Below, one piece after another: positions 11,061 through 22,329 of a stretch of DNA of 64,000 nt. Position 1 is the stretch's first letter. Every line of letters begins with the position of its first letter. The notes under the pieces were generated by a model. The model had not been told where the DNA came from and did not search any database. It saw only the letters and a list, made by a program, of their open reading frames with translations. A program made the translations under genes and the position numbers. Source of the stretch: Chara braunii (taxonomy: Eukaryota; Streptophyta; Charophyceae; Charales; Characeae); the NCBI GenBank assembly GCA_003427395.1, contig BFEA01000278.1, positions 1,758,270-1,822,269 of the forward strand, read 5' to 3'.

Positions 11061-11110
11061 AGGGCTTACTCAGACTAGCACTTTTTCACATATTTCTGGA
11101 CGGAATTGCC
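11061..11110. mobile_element. MITE family B, left-end fragment
   Basis: AGGGCTTACTCAGACTAGCA plus CTTTTTC and a GAATTGCCGCC block match the left end of the family. No matching right end was found downstream, so it is truncated. Confidence 0.45.
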
Positions 11111-11232
11111 GCCAGATGCATATAAATCCGGCTGTAAATGCGGTGAGGTACATTTGCGATAATGGAAGTGTGAAGCAGCGACACGGATCGTCATCGCATT
11201 GAGCATAGACATCGTCTGACGTGTCAAGAGAA

Positions 11233-11341
11233 CTATTATTGTTATTATTGTTATTATTGTTATTATTGTTATTATTGTTATTATTGTTATTATTTTTATT
11301 ATTGTTATTATTTTTATTATTGTTATTATTGTTATTATTGT
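11233..11341. repeat. (GTTATTATT)n microsatellite/minisatellite
   Basis: A 9-bp unit repeated about 12 times with a few TTTTTATT variants. Confidence 0.9.
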
Positions 11342-12253
11342 CAAAAAATAATGAATACTATTGGAATTTATCTCTAAATGATAGCAATTTTGTACGTATT
11401 TCTGATCTACAGCATCTCATATCTTCGCAGTCTTTAACTTTTTTTTTTAAGAGACGATCGATTAACTAAGTAATACAGAGCGTATGAGATTTGACTACAT
11501 GCATTAGATGATCTGACCAAGTTTCAGAAACTATGTAAAACAATGGTAATTGATTGTTTGAATTAGCAAAAAGGCTATAAATAGCTTGATTCCATGAAAG
11601 AGGTTGATTAACTAAAAAACGAATTAATCACTCACGACGGATCATCATGATATTGAGTTACTATTGACGACGATACCTCATCGTCGGACACGATAGCAAG
11701 TACACGACACCACGTCGATAGGACTTAAGTCTTTTTTTGTTTCCAAGTCGGCCTCGTCTGTTTTTTTTTTTTTAATTGCACGTCGTCGTTGATCTTGATA
11801 ATAAGCGCACGTCATCTCTTTCATATAATTATGCCAATCGCTTATCATTGACGTGGAGAATGACCTTATGGCCTCAAGTAATGCGTGTCATAGCTCATCT
11901 TACTGATTTAATCAAGGACTCATAATCTACGTGTATGATGACCTCATCATGTCACTGAATTTCGCGTGATCGTTAACCTTGATTCGAAAATGCTTATTCG
12001 TAGTGATAGATTGTGTTCAGATTCATCACCAAAGCGTGAACCTGTTGATCACATGTTTCTTCTTAACTGACATCACAATTCATAGTCATGACTCTCTCAA
12101 AGATAGAGGCGACATATGTGGATGGGAGAAGTGGAGGCCAACCGTGCCACTGACGAAGGGCATACAATCTGATAATTCACCGAGGTGTGCCTACGCGGAA
12201 TCACCCCTACATTCTATTCGGAAAGGTGCTAGACGTGGTGTATGTATGACCTA

Positions 12254-12256
<3 letters not shown>

Positions 12257-12296
<40 letters not shown>
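12257..12296. repeat. (CT)n microsatellite
   Basis: Pure CT dinucleotide run in otherwise unremarkable AT-rich sequence. Confidence 0.95.
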
Positions 12297-12301
<5 letters not shown>

Positions 12302-12464
12302 TACAGTATTAACCGTACATTCCACATATATATATATAATATTTGACGTGCGCAAATCATCCGTAGTGTTTGTAAATTGTCTGTGGTAATTCGAAACACA
12401 CTAAGCAGTAGGGAAAACAGTCAACTGCACGAGGATATATTAATCACTCAGGAGCAATTATTCG

Positions 12465-12498
<34 letters not shown>

Positions 12499-13745
12499 GT
12501 TATTACTAAATTAATTTTAATTGATCCTGATGGATGTGCGTCGAAGTATGGAGTCAGACAGCGTCGTCGAGATGAGTGCGCTCGGTCGGTCTGCGCAGCT
12601 GGGTGACGTCTACAATATACGAAGGGAGAAGTTCTGTATTTCGCGTATGGTAGGCGACAGGCTATCGCTCACCACGTGTTCGAACGTGCTTCCTCGCAGC
12701 GTGTTCAGATCCCATCCGATAGAAGTGATGGTTATCTAGCCTTATGATGCAATAATGTTTTATCATACGTACGATAGACGTATAACCAGTGTACGGTTTG
12801 CAACGGCTATGGCGTTGATGTGCGCTTAATACACCATCAATGTAAATATATGGGAACCATCGTGTGAACACCAACGATATCACTGCAATCAGGTAACGGA
12901 CATGATATAAGTAAGCTAAACACAGAAAGGAAACTACAACCCATTTGCGCAACATAACCTTTACCTTTAACAACTACATAGAATAGCTATAATCTTTTTC
13001 ATTAAATCTGTTTAACATGATTTAGGAATTTTTTAACAAAAAAATGGACATTACCGACCGTTCGGCTTGCATATTTACCATTCAAATTATACTGTCTTAG
13101 TTTCTAACGACTTAATTATTTCGAAATTCAAAAATACCTTTTAACGAACCCGGATAACAGGATAATCAGTTAAATTATATCCATCAAATGTATAAATAAC
13201 ACTGATTCTTTATAGCTGCATAAAAATAACTAGAAAATGCAAAAAAACAACCACAAGCACACCCTTTATGTTATCTGCCATAAAACACTAATAGAGCAAT
13301 AAAAAACACAAGAACACCCCATACGTGTAAGTATTCAAAAATCAAAGCCCACGCACGTACGAATGGATCGCAATGAACATACAAATGAATCCCCGAGCTC
13401 TGTTTTACACACTAAGAACAAGATCTTCCCCGTCGTTTAAACGTCTCGACAAAAACATATTTGTAAAAAGTGGGTCGTATACACGAAAGTCTTACAACTG
13501 CTAGCAAACAAACCTTGTATGTCAGAGTGATCCGAACCCCCCCAAAAAATTTCTCTTGATTGTCAACTTCCCCCAAAAATTTTCGACACTTATTGTGGCA
13601 CGGAGAAGAACACTCAAATAAAGTGAACACACTACAGGAAAGATGACACCTCTCCCAAACAGGGTTATCTGTAGGATAGCTCGACTCTTCACACGATACT
13701 AAGAAAGGAACACCTTATCCTTCTTCAACAAAACCTCAACCCCCT

Positions 13746-14189
13746 TCACCACATGTAGTTATCGGATATTTGTAACACCTCACGCATATGGCGTCGCTCA
13801 CACAAAGGTGCCTCGAAGATGGCCTCCCACTCCACAAAATCGATCTGCTTCTCCGCATGCTCATGCAGCAGATCACTCGTAACCAGCCCCACCATCTCCT
13901 CTAACGCATCCATCCCCGCACTTGGCGCCTCATCTGGTACTAGGTTAGATGCCTTCGTCACAAAAACAGTCACGTCGGACAATAACCCATCCATATAGCC
14001 CAAGCCCACGCACAACTTTAGTGCCAGTTGCCCATCCACCGTTACTCGATAAGGCCGCACATACTCAATGGTTACCCGCAAGCTGTGTCTGAAATCCTTT
14101 CCTTCGCCATCTCCACGGCGATGACGCAACTCCTGCACCTGAATCGCCTTCCCTAGTATATCCCCCACACATGTGATCACAACGTCCAT
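13746..14189 (-). CDS. Unrecognised 147-aa protein
   Basis: An ATG-to-stop frame with ordinary amino-acid composition (MDVVITCVGDILGKAIQVQE at the start, KQIDFVEWEAIFEAPLCERR near the end). This is unlike the low-complexity frames nearby, so it may be a real gene or a gene fragment. No motif, signal peptide or membrane segment is evident. It lies inside the segment bounded by the 21-bp direct repeat and inside the large gap of the DUF3987 gene on the opposite strand, so an inserted element is a fair guess. Confidence 0.35.
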   Translation of the reverse strand: MDVVITCVGDILGKAIQVQELRHRRGDGEGKDFRHSLRVTIEYVRPYRVTVDGQLALKLCVGLGYMDGLLSDVTVFVTKASNLVPDEAPSAGMDALEEMVGLVTSDLLHEHAEKQIDFVEWEAIFEAPLCERRHMREVLQISDNYMW

Positions 14190-14235
14190 AGCTGACTACG
14201 AAAACCTCCCACGCGCGAGAATCCGTTACCAACGA

Positions 14236-14958
14236 TATGAAACCTTCGCCTCAGAACACACACTCCGTTAGCGCCTGCTATCCTCACTAATCGCTCTTCC
14301 TTCACACTGCTATCACATGCCCCACACACAGGTAAACCTCTTGCTCCCACTGCTCTCACACCCCCAAGAAAACCACCCCACTGAAACCCCCCCCGCCCCC
14401 CGCTAGTACTGCGTAGCCTTATCCACGCACATCATACCGCAACAACATTACACCCACGTGAAGATAACCCGAATCTGTGCGAGCATACCGCCGATACAGT
14501 TCTCATACAGCGCACTATACCACTGCACAACGATACGTACTAGCAAACTTCTATTTATAGCTAACACGGTGGTTTCATGACCTTGCACCACAAGACAATT
14601 AATAACAATTATACCTCTATAAGACTTAAAAGTTCATCGAACAACAATACCCAAAGTTCTATATAATAAGATAATTATAAAAAAAACATATGACGTATCT
14701 CCTATAATACTCGGACCCAAAATACCGGTTACACTGCATACACCACCTCCTACTCCGCAGCAAATACAAAAAACCCGTACACCCTGTCAAAATTAAACCT
14801 CCTCAAAAAAAACCTTCGCCTTAGAACACACACCCCGCTAGCACCTGCTATCCTCACTAATCGCTCTTCCTTCACACTGCGATCATGCCCCACACGCAGG
14901 TAAACCTCTTGCTCCCACTGCTCTCACACCCCCAAGAAAACCACCCCACTGAAAACCC
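14236..14958. repeat. ~150-bp direct duplication (14236-14396 and 14806-14958)
   Basis: Both copies start with AACCTTCGCCT and contain CTATCCTCACTAATCGCTCT and AGGTAAACCTCTTGCTCCCA, ending AAAACCACCCCACTGAAA. They are over 90% alike by eye. Confidence 0.85.
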
Positions 14959-15646
14959 CTGCTGCAATCGTAATATGTACGTTAAAATACCCCGAACACT
15001 TACAGCAGCACTACCTAGCTGGCAAAAAGAACTAGATACGCAAATAACCACCCCCTAATACATTTAAAATGATGTACAAGTGATGGTTATCTAGCCTTAT
15101 CTTGGCCGTCCATCCGGCTCAACTAAAGCTGAGCATCTTAGCCGGTCTCTTCGAGCCCGAGGTGTTTGCCGAGTGCCATCGAGATTTGGGAAATAGAGAC
15201 GGACCGATGAGCACCTCTGCTGCGCAACCAACCCTCAAGGCCACTCTCTTCTGCCAAGTCACTTCAAGCGAGCACGTGTTGGACTTCTGCTCCTTCCCCC
15301 AGGACCTAAACGTTTTTTTTTTTTGTTTTTTTTTTTTACTTTAATTTGTTTTGCCCGCTTTTTCTTTTTTTTATAGTAATTTTGTTTTTGTTTTTCCCGT
15401 GCTTTCTGGGCGACAGGGGTCGCACTGATACACGACTGATGAATCCAGTGAACTTAGTCGCCTGCTTGTCTGGGCCTACCCCGCCGTCCTCCGAACAAAA
15501 CGCACCCTGATAATGAATGTATACAAGCCAACTTTCCGGTCCGGTACAGCCATAATGGGGGTTGGCCATTGCTACCTGCCCCGCACCCCCGCGCAAGGAT
15601 GACAAAAAAAAAAGATAGTTGGTAACCACGATGCTGCGGATCAAGT

Positions 15647-15790
15647 GCATCTGCCAAACTATCAGTCATCTTTCCTCTCTCTCTCTCTCCCCCCATGCTT
15701 CCCGCCCCCCACCCCCGCTACCTCCTCTCTTCCCCCCTCTCCCCCCCGTCCGCCTCTCCCCTTTTTCTGTGAATCGTCTATCTGCCCAGC
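15647..15790 (+). repeat. Second copy of the 9747-9880 block
   Basis: Same sequence from CATCTGCCAAACTATCAGTC to TGTGAATCGTCTATCTGCCC with small changes. The copies part company just after this point. Confidence 0.85.
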
Positions 15791-15994
15791 GCGTCTGTCA
15801 ATCGCCTTTCTTTCTCGAGCGCTCACTTACAGCTGCAGCGAGGTCCCAGTAGTAAAGAGGATCAAGTTCTCCAATATTACTGTTCCACCCTTTTCAATAT
15901 GCCCCTACTGATACCGATGCCAAATTTCCAGTTTGCCCCTAGTACAGGCACAAGAATTTTCTATATGCGCCTACTGGTACCATGGATCTTTTCG

Positions 15995-16092
15995 GTGTGT
16001 GTGTGTGTGTGTGTGTATGTGTGTATGTGTGTGTGTGTGAGAGAGAGAGAGGGAGGGAGAGAGAGAGGGAGAGAGAGAGAGAGAGAGAGAAT
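15995..16092. repeat. (GT)n-(GA)n compound microsatellite
   Basis: A GT run directly followed by an interrupted GA run. Confidence 0.95.
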
Positions 16093-17032
16093 AGGTAAGT
16101 CTCCAACCTTGCAGCTGGCATCATGGTACCATTGATATGATGAGCTCGGCGGACGTCCATGGCAGCGGTGGGTCGCAGTAGTTGAAAAATGCATTATAGG
16201 GTGGATTGCAACAGTGGACACCAGATGGAGTGCAACCCTTTTTTTTGTGCGGCGGCCTGGAAACTGGACATGTTGATCACCTTTTACGGTTTTACCCTCA
16301 TTCTCATTTGTTTGAGTCCAATGACAAAAAAGTCAGATACACAGAGCTTTTGTTCCGCTACTAGGGTGAGGGTTCGAATCTTTTTTTCTGCTCGTCAACT
16401 TTGTTGTATGCTGTGCGCATATCCAAACCAGGTATATGTCTGCGTGCACAGTCTAAGTTCATACTCGGTATTTTATCAGATGATTGCAGTGATGTGTTGA
16501 TCACCTTTCACCCTCTTTAGCTATTTGTGGGATGCATGATCAATAACCCTCAGGCCTGTTTTTTTTTATTTCAGTGTGCTGCCTCGTTGGGGGATGGAGT
16601 GACTGCCTTGCTAAATGAGAGTTAAAAATGATACTAACATCCTCGAGTGGATGATTGAGGAGGACTTGAGGGGTAAGAGGGAAGGAAGGAAGCAGGGTGG
16701 AGGTATATATTCGTTTGTGTTCTTTTCGTGTGCATGATAGGGGAATGGCTGAAACAGTTGGTTTGTGGGGTCTTTATAAACTGCGCCTATGGAATTTGGG
16801 GAATGTGTTGTAGGTCATTCGTTAGAGTGAGCTGCTCAGTGTTCTAGAAGGGCAGAGGGATGTCTGTAGTGGTGGTCAGATGATTTCGTCTGCACCTGCA
16901 GTTGGGTCTATTGTATGGTGAGAGTTCAGTAGGGGTTGAATTATCAGGGTGCCCCTGGGTGGGAGTCCCTCTTTCAATGAGAACCTTATTTCCTGACTTT
17001 TTTTTTTTCAAAATTCTTCTGTGTTTTTGCAG

Positions 17033-17504
17033 AAAACTTTTTGAAAGGATGTTTGAATGTCTTCAGGAGAATGTAAATTCTGAACTCATTGCTTTTGAGG
17101 ATGAACTTGTGACCATTTTTGGAAAAATGGATTTGTGTCATAAGCAAGCACAGCGTGGAGTAGGACTTGATAGATCTAGTCTATTGAGTCTGAAACAAGG
17201 AGGGAAAAATTTGAGATGCGAACGGTTCAAAATCATTTTTCGACATCTTAAGCGCACACATGTCATCTTTAGTGGATACATACAACCAGAGAGATTTCAA
17301 ATGTTTTACGCAAACAATGCTGATGTGTTAATGAACCGCTTTCAGATTTTCATTCCAGAAGTTTTCTTGGACAGTTATGCCCCACCAGTAAATGGACCGA
17401 AACGACCACGCCATGTCACGAAATCAGGTCAAGACAATCCGATCATCGACGACTTAGATGAACATTTGTTTGTGCCAAGTGACGCAACTATCCACCTTGC
17501 TGAG
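17033..17504 (+). CDS. DUF3987 gene, central exon
   Basis: Acceptor TTTTTGCAG precedes it and donor GAG|GTAAGT follows. It encodes ~157 residues with the DUF3987 landmarks LIAFEDELVTIFGKMD (the acidic 'DEl' segment), HVIFSGYIQPERF and LMNRFQIFIPE. No stop codon lies inside. It starts with one base completing a codon, so the preceding exon must end in phase 2. Confidence 0.7.
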
Positions 17505-17799
17505 GTAAGTCTTTCGCTTTACTTGATGACTATATCTTTGCAAACTGTCTTATGTTCATTTGCTGAATTATTTATTGGACTCCAAGGTATGTTCAAACAT
17601 GTGTTGAAATTTACACGTGCGTGTTTGACTCTGTCTGGCTCTGTTTCAAGGCCGCTAAATTCTGTTTTTTCAATCTTTTTTGAATCTGTTTGAGTTTGTC
17701 TTGAGTCATCAGACGTAAACCAGACAAACATTCCAAACGGAACATTCCCTCTAATAGTGCCACATGCACTCCCACCAAGGCATGACTGATTCTTTGGCA

Positions 17800-18260
17800 C
17801 TAGTTAGAGGTGTTTGCATAGGTACATCACTTTCAAAAGAAAAGGAAAACAGGCATACAAAAGGAGAAAGTAAACATGCCACAAAACTGATTCCATGTCT
17901 CTTACATGGTTTGCTGGAACTTTTTTTTTTTCTTCACTTTGTCACTAGGGTACCAGACTGGCCTGGGACAAGTTGCCCGGCTGGGCAAAAAATAAAATAA
18001 AATTGGTAAAGAAGTTGGATATGATCTTGAAAGACAAGTTGTTCACTTTTTTTTTTTTGCAATTTATTTTGAGATTTTTAGGATTTTTTTTCTTCCTAAG
18101 ACCTTTCGTGGCCCTTCCACGGCCGGAACGCCAAAGAAAGTAAGGTAACCCGCGCAGCGCAGCTGGTAGCCTAGCTTTTTTACCTCCTTTTTTGTTGCCT
18201 CAGAACTTACTGGCAAGAACAGTTGTCGATTTTGCTGCTCCTTGAGCTCAAAAAGATTTG
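17800..18260. repeat. Intronic dispersed repeat family C, copy 1
   Basis: Words such as AGTTAGAGGTGTTTGCATAG, ACATGCCACAAAACTGATTC and CTTACTGGCAAGAACAGTTG recur in order at 22330-22670, 22670-22990 and 23280-23710. A MITE family A copy (17945-18174) is inserted in this copy. Non-coding; class unknown. Confidence 0.6.
17945..18174. mobile_element. MITE family A, copy 1
   Basis: The left end CTAGGGTACCAGACTGGCC and right end GCAGCTGGTAGCCTAG form terminal inverted repeats. Flanks CTTTGTCA and CTTTTTTA match at 6 of 8 bases, an eroded 8-bp target duplication. The interior carries the family's TTGGTAAAGAAGTT and TGGGCAAAAAATAAAA blocks. Confidence 0.75.
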
Positions 18261-18811
18261 TCTTTTTAGTTTTGGGATCAAAAGCATGGTGTAGTGAAAT
18301 CTATTTTGTTACTATCTTTATATATATATATAATATATATATATAACAGAAACTTGTGGTTCTGCCTCTTATTTTTGGGAGTGTCAGTCGAGTTTCTATT
18401 CCAGTGCAGAGGACAACATTGATTTCTTCTAGCACATCAGAAGCCCTGCCCTGCTGTCTAACGACAAGGGAATTAAGCCTATTTGTAGTAGGCATTGGAG
18501 TCCTGCTCCTGTCATCTGCGGGGGTTGTCAGATTGCATTGAGTTGCTAGAGCCTAGATCCTATAAGGGCTGCTGTTATCTGTAAGGGTTTCTGAAACCCT
18601 AAACTTTTGCGGCCCTATGTAATAATCATGGCCTTAGCTTCTATCCCTATGCTGCCTATCTACTTTTGGTCTTTCTGTCCATTGTTTGTCTCACCCAGTC
18701 TGCACAGTTTGTAGCTATTTTAACCTACTTGTCCTGTTGGCCTAGCTCAAAACCTAAACCCTAGGACATTCTATCTCTGGCCTTAACAAAAGGTCTTGGT
18801 CCTACCGTAAG

Positions 18812-19389
18812 CTAAGCTACCAGAGTAGCGTGGAACCACTTGCCCGGCTGGGCAAAAAAAATAAATATATATATATATACATATATATTTTTTGTTTTTA
18901 ATTTGATACAAAAAATTGATATGATCCTTTGCCAAAAGTTGTTCAATTTATTTTTCCGCGTAACATAGTTTTTTTCAGACTTTTTCTAGGCTACCAGAGT
19001 GACCCGGGATCACTTGCCTGGTCGGCCCAAAAAAAATAAAAACAAATAAAATAAAAAATATATATTTTTAGAGTTTTATTTTTATTTTAAATTTGGTAAA
19101 GAATTTTGATGTGATTCTAAGGCAAAAGTTGTTTAGTTTATTTTTCTGCATAACATAGTTTTTTTTCGGATTTTTTGGAATATCATTTTTTTTTTTTTTT
19201 TTTTTTTGGGGACCTTCCCTGGTCCTTGGACGGGCTGGCCACCCAGGAACCGGGCCGCCCAGCGCGTAGCCTAGGACTTTTTGGAATTTTTTTATTTTTA
19301 ATTTTTTTTACTGGGACCTTCCTTTGCCCTTTCACGGCCGGGCCGCCCTGAAAAACGAGGTGACCCGGGCGGCCCGGCTGATAGCCTAC
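18812..19389. mobile_element. MITE family A, outer copy of a nested pair
   Basis: The left end CTAAGCTACCAGAGTAGC at 18812 and right end GGCTGATAGCCTAC near 19389 are a diverged copy of the family. A second copy (18986-19274) is inserted inside. Flanking 8-mers ACCGTAAG and GCTATAAG match only partly. Confidence 0.6.
18986..19274. mobile_element. MITE family A, inner copy with perfect 8-bp TSD
   Basis: The element runs from CTAGGCTACCAGAGTGACCC to GCGTAGCCTAG and is flanked on both sides by GACTTTTT (18978-18985 and 19275-19282). The exact duplication proves transposition into the older copy around it and fixes the family's 8-bp target duplication. Confidence 0.85.
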
Positions 19390-19480
19390 GCTATAAGTCA
19401 AAATTTAATTCAATTCAATACAAAACTTTCTCACTTTTGCACTGTGTATTTTTGCTTTACTTTTGTCTAAATTTATGCAG

Positions 19481-19649
19481 TTGTTCACACGTATTTGGTT
19501 CATACACCATGATTCTGAGAACTTCGGCTTATCTGGAAAGCATTCGTACTAGATCGAGGATCGTGCACTTGAGAATTTTATACAGGAATATAACCATGTC
19601 CAGAGGGTCTTGCGAAGCATGCACAGAAGACATTGTCTCGGAAAAGGAG
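19481..19649 (+). pseudogene. DUF3987 gene exon with in-frame TAG
   Basis: Acceptor TTATGCAG and donor G|GTATGA. In phase with the previous exon it reads LFTRIWFIHHDSENFGLSG, then a TAG at 19550-19552, then RALENFIQEYNHVQRVLRSM. This fits the C-terminal helical part of the family ('y.ls.eA...e.y.n'). Other frames are open but do not join in phase. Confidence 0.55.
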
Positions 19650-20186
19650 GTATGACATCTTTTTTTTTTTTTTAATATTCTAAACTTCAGTTTGTAGTAA
19701 AGGTTGCATCTTAGGCCTCAGGAAATGTCTGTTCTTGTACTCAACCATTTGCGATATCAGAGGATTGTGAAGACCACAAAAAATAGTCCCCTACAGGTGC
19801 CATCATTCCCCCCCCTATAGTGTACTCATGATACCATACACTCATTTCTATAATATTAAATACTTTTATTTATTGAAAACTGAAATGTGATTGGAGTATT
19901 TTTTTTTATTTTTTATTTTTTTTATTTTTTTTTTTTAGGTTGAATACTAGGTAGTTATCTCAAGTACGGAAACCAACCAGAAGGATGACATCACATTTGC
20001 CAATTTTCATAAAAATGATGCCTAAACTTAGTTTGAATGTTGAAATGGATTGAATGTAATTCTTGAGAACTACAAGGCCAAAAAGGGGTATCATGAAAGA
20101 ATCGTTGAAATAGTTGCTTCCACCCTAAGAAAGTGATTTCTGACTTGTTTTTTCTGATTTTCTCTTGAACTTTTTTCTTTTTGTAG

Positions 20187-20509
20187 GTTTCTAGGGAAAG
20201 AAGAAAGGGGAAATCATCATTGTATCACCAATCATGCATGTGATCACATACTGCCTAGAATCAATGGCAGATGGTCTTGATGCATTGGATGATGATGCAG
20301 ATGTTTCGATTTCAATGGGGCATGTTGATTTTGCAGTCAAATTTCTCGAGGTTTCTTGCAAACAACGTGTCGCATTCATCAATGACAGACAGTTGATGAA
20401 GATCTTCGACAATTTTGATGAGTATGGATTTGATCACAGTGATGAAGAACATGATGATCACTTGCACAATGTTCAACAATTCAATGATGCAGCTAAAATT
20501 GTCAATGAT
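20187..20509 (+). pseudogene. DUF3987 gene exon, C-terminal helical region
   Basis: With acceptor TTTGTAG the reading phase agrees with the previous exon, giving a TAG at 20192-20194. Using the alternative acceptor CTAG just after it would avoid the stop but break the phase. It encodes GEIIIVSPIMHVITYCLE and HVDFAVKFLEVSCKQRVAFI, which fit the family's C-terminal end, then an acidic segment. It ends at AATGAT before GTATGT. Confidence 0.6.
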
Positions 20510-21275
20510 GTATGTAATCCTCTACATGATAAACTCGTTAGTCGACAAATGATTAAATGAAAATATCATTAATGTTTTTCTCATTTTGTCTGCAAATTTT
20601 TATGCGTTCATTCTGTTACTGTGGACAACGTTTCTGAGCCGGGGGAGATGTTTGGAACAGGGGCAGGAAAGGTTTGGGACACTCGAAATGACAGGGAAAG
20701 GATCCACAAATGAGAGGATTGTGATGTGCACTAGCGGGGCGGAAAGAAGACATGGGATCTGGGGAAAGAGCGTTGATAATAGCGGGTGGTAATGTGGAGT
20801 GCGGGAGAGGAGATAGTCAGAAGGAGGATAAAACTGCATTTTGCATTCAAATTCCATATGTGAAAATGAATGGAAACTTTTCTATTTTTTACAAAAACGA
20901 AATGCAAACAAAATAGCATATTTACAACGAAAGGATGATTTCCTGCAAAATCAAAATGCAAACATAATCAAAACGAAATGTGAGAGGGGCAGAGGTAGAG
21001 GGAAAGAGCGAGAAAAAGTGTAATTTTTCAGTCACCCGCTGTCTTCTGCATTCCATGATCTTCGGTGGTTTCCTCGCCCTTGATTGGCAACGGTCTCCCC
21101 CTTGTTGATTTTCAACAGTCTCTTCGATGCACACTCCACTTCGTCACCGTGCTTCACGACTGCCATATATTTTCCATAAGTTCCGAACTAAAAGAAGTTG
21201 GCGTGGCTTGGGATCGGGGGGGGGGGGTCGGGTGGCGAACCTCGACCACAACGGCGAGAGCACTGGGAGAGAGAG

Positions 21276-21313
21276 CTGTCTCTTATACACATCTAGATGT
21301 GTATAAGAGACAG
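21276..21313. other. Nextera/Tn5 mosaic-end junction (assembly artefact)
   Basis: CTGTCTCTTATACACATCT immediately followed by its reverse complement. This is the Tn5 transposase mosaic end used in Nextera libraries, in the head-to-head form made by mate-pair circularisation. It is library sequence left in the assembly, so the join here is unreliable. Confidence 0.95.
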
Positions 21314-21442
21314 GGGAGAGAGAGAGAATGAGCAACAAGTTAACCCAGATGGCAATGAGGCCAGGTGGCACCAGCTAACCTCGACCATAATGACAAGAGC
21401 ATTGGAAGGAACCCCAATTACGACTTCGGCAGGAGCACTGCG

Positions 21443-21446
<4 letters not shown>

Positions 21447-21490
<44 letters not shown>
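21447..21490. repeat. (CT)n microsatellite
   Basis: CT run, followed at 21546-21575 by a (GT)n run. Confidence 0.95.
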
Positions 21491-21491
<1 letters not shown>

Positions 21492-22042
21492 GTAAAGATG
21501 ACATTAGCAGCAGCACTAAGTTGAAGCTCCACTTCTATGTATGTCTGTGGGTGTGTGTGTGTGTGTGTGTGTGTGCGTATGCGCTGGCCGGTGTGGGAGA
21601 GTGGTGGGCAGGTTGGGACAGACCGATTCTTGGAATGAAATTGGTTTGGGGCGGCGGTGTTCTGGTCACGTTCACGTCAATGATTCCCTCATAGTGGAGG
21701 CCACTCTCGCTCGCCTGCACGGCTGGTACCGGCCTCAAATTCGAAACAACAATTTTGAGGAGGCCCTCGGGACCAGACCAAGAGGTTTGCACCCTTCCAC
21801 ATTTCTTTTAACTTTGTGGTTTTGGACCCCTCCGGACGGCCCTCCAACGCTCTGGCATCCAGGCACCGGACAACAGACCGTATGGACGCTCGTCCGGATG
21901 TGTGCATCGTAGCCATGATATAAGTATAATTAGATGTCAAATGTCGTTAAAATTTAAACCATATTTATCATTAAATATTATACCAGATTGTTATATATTC
22001 TTAAGAATTGTCTAATATTCTTTTCTGTGACTTGTTCAACAG

Positions 22043-22217
22043 GCAAGAATGAGGGAGAAGTGTTCAAGGATGTTGAAGAAGANAACAGAGCTACTTAAGT
22101 TACCGTTAACAACAGTGGTCAACATGAAGTGCGGCTTGAAGCAAGAAATTGATGAAATGTTTCTAGCAATGGAAAGCCTTAGGTTGGGCACGTATCATCC
22201 GAATCACGAAAGAATAA
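22043..22217 (+). CDS. DUF3987 gene exon
   Basis: Acceptor TTCAACAG, donor A|GTAAGT. Open frame of 58 codons, basic at the start (ARMREKCSRMLKK) and then LKLPLTTVVNMKCGLKQEID. One undetermined base at 22083. Phases agree on both sides. No named domain. Confidence 0.55.
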
Positions 22218-22329
22218 GTAAGTCGAAAAATCAAGCACATATTTGGTTATGCAAAGAGTGTGTCTCGGGTTACACTTTGTGATATACACGTGTTTATGCA
22301 CATAAATAGATTGTTTATGTGTTAAAATC

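Larger units (their letters stand above)
12725..15100. other. Segment bounded by a 21-bp direct repeat
   Basis: GTGATGGTTATCTAGCCTTAT occurs at 12725-12745 and again at 15080-15100. A perfect 21-base repeat at 2.3 kb spacing could be a target-site duplication around an insertion or the end of a repeat unit. The bounded segment is AT-rich, contains a 147-codon minus-strand frame (13746-14189) and a ~150-bp direct duplication (14236/14806). Confidence 0.4.

Noticed and set aside
16902-17032. Upstream extension of the 17033 exon to 16902
   Set aside because: The frame has no ATG supported by family similarity and crosses a clear polypyrimidine tract and acceptor (TTTTTGCAG).
21276-21313. IS50/Tn5 insertion ends
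   Set aside because: Two 19-bp mosaic ends head to head with nothing between are sequencing-library junctions, not a transposon.
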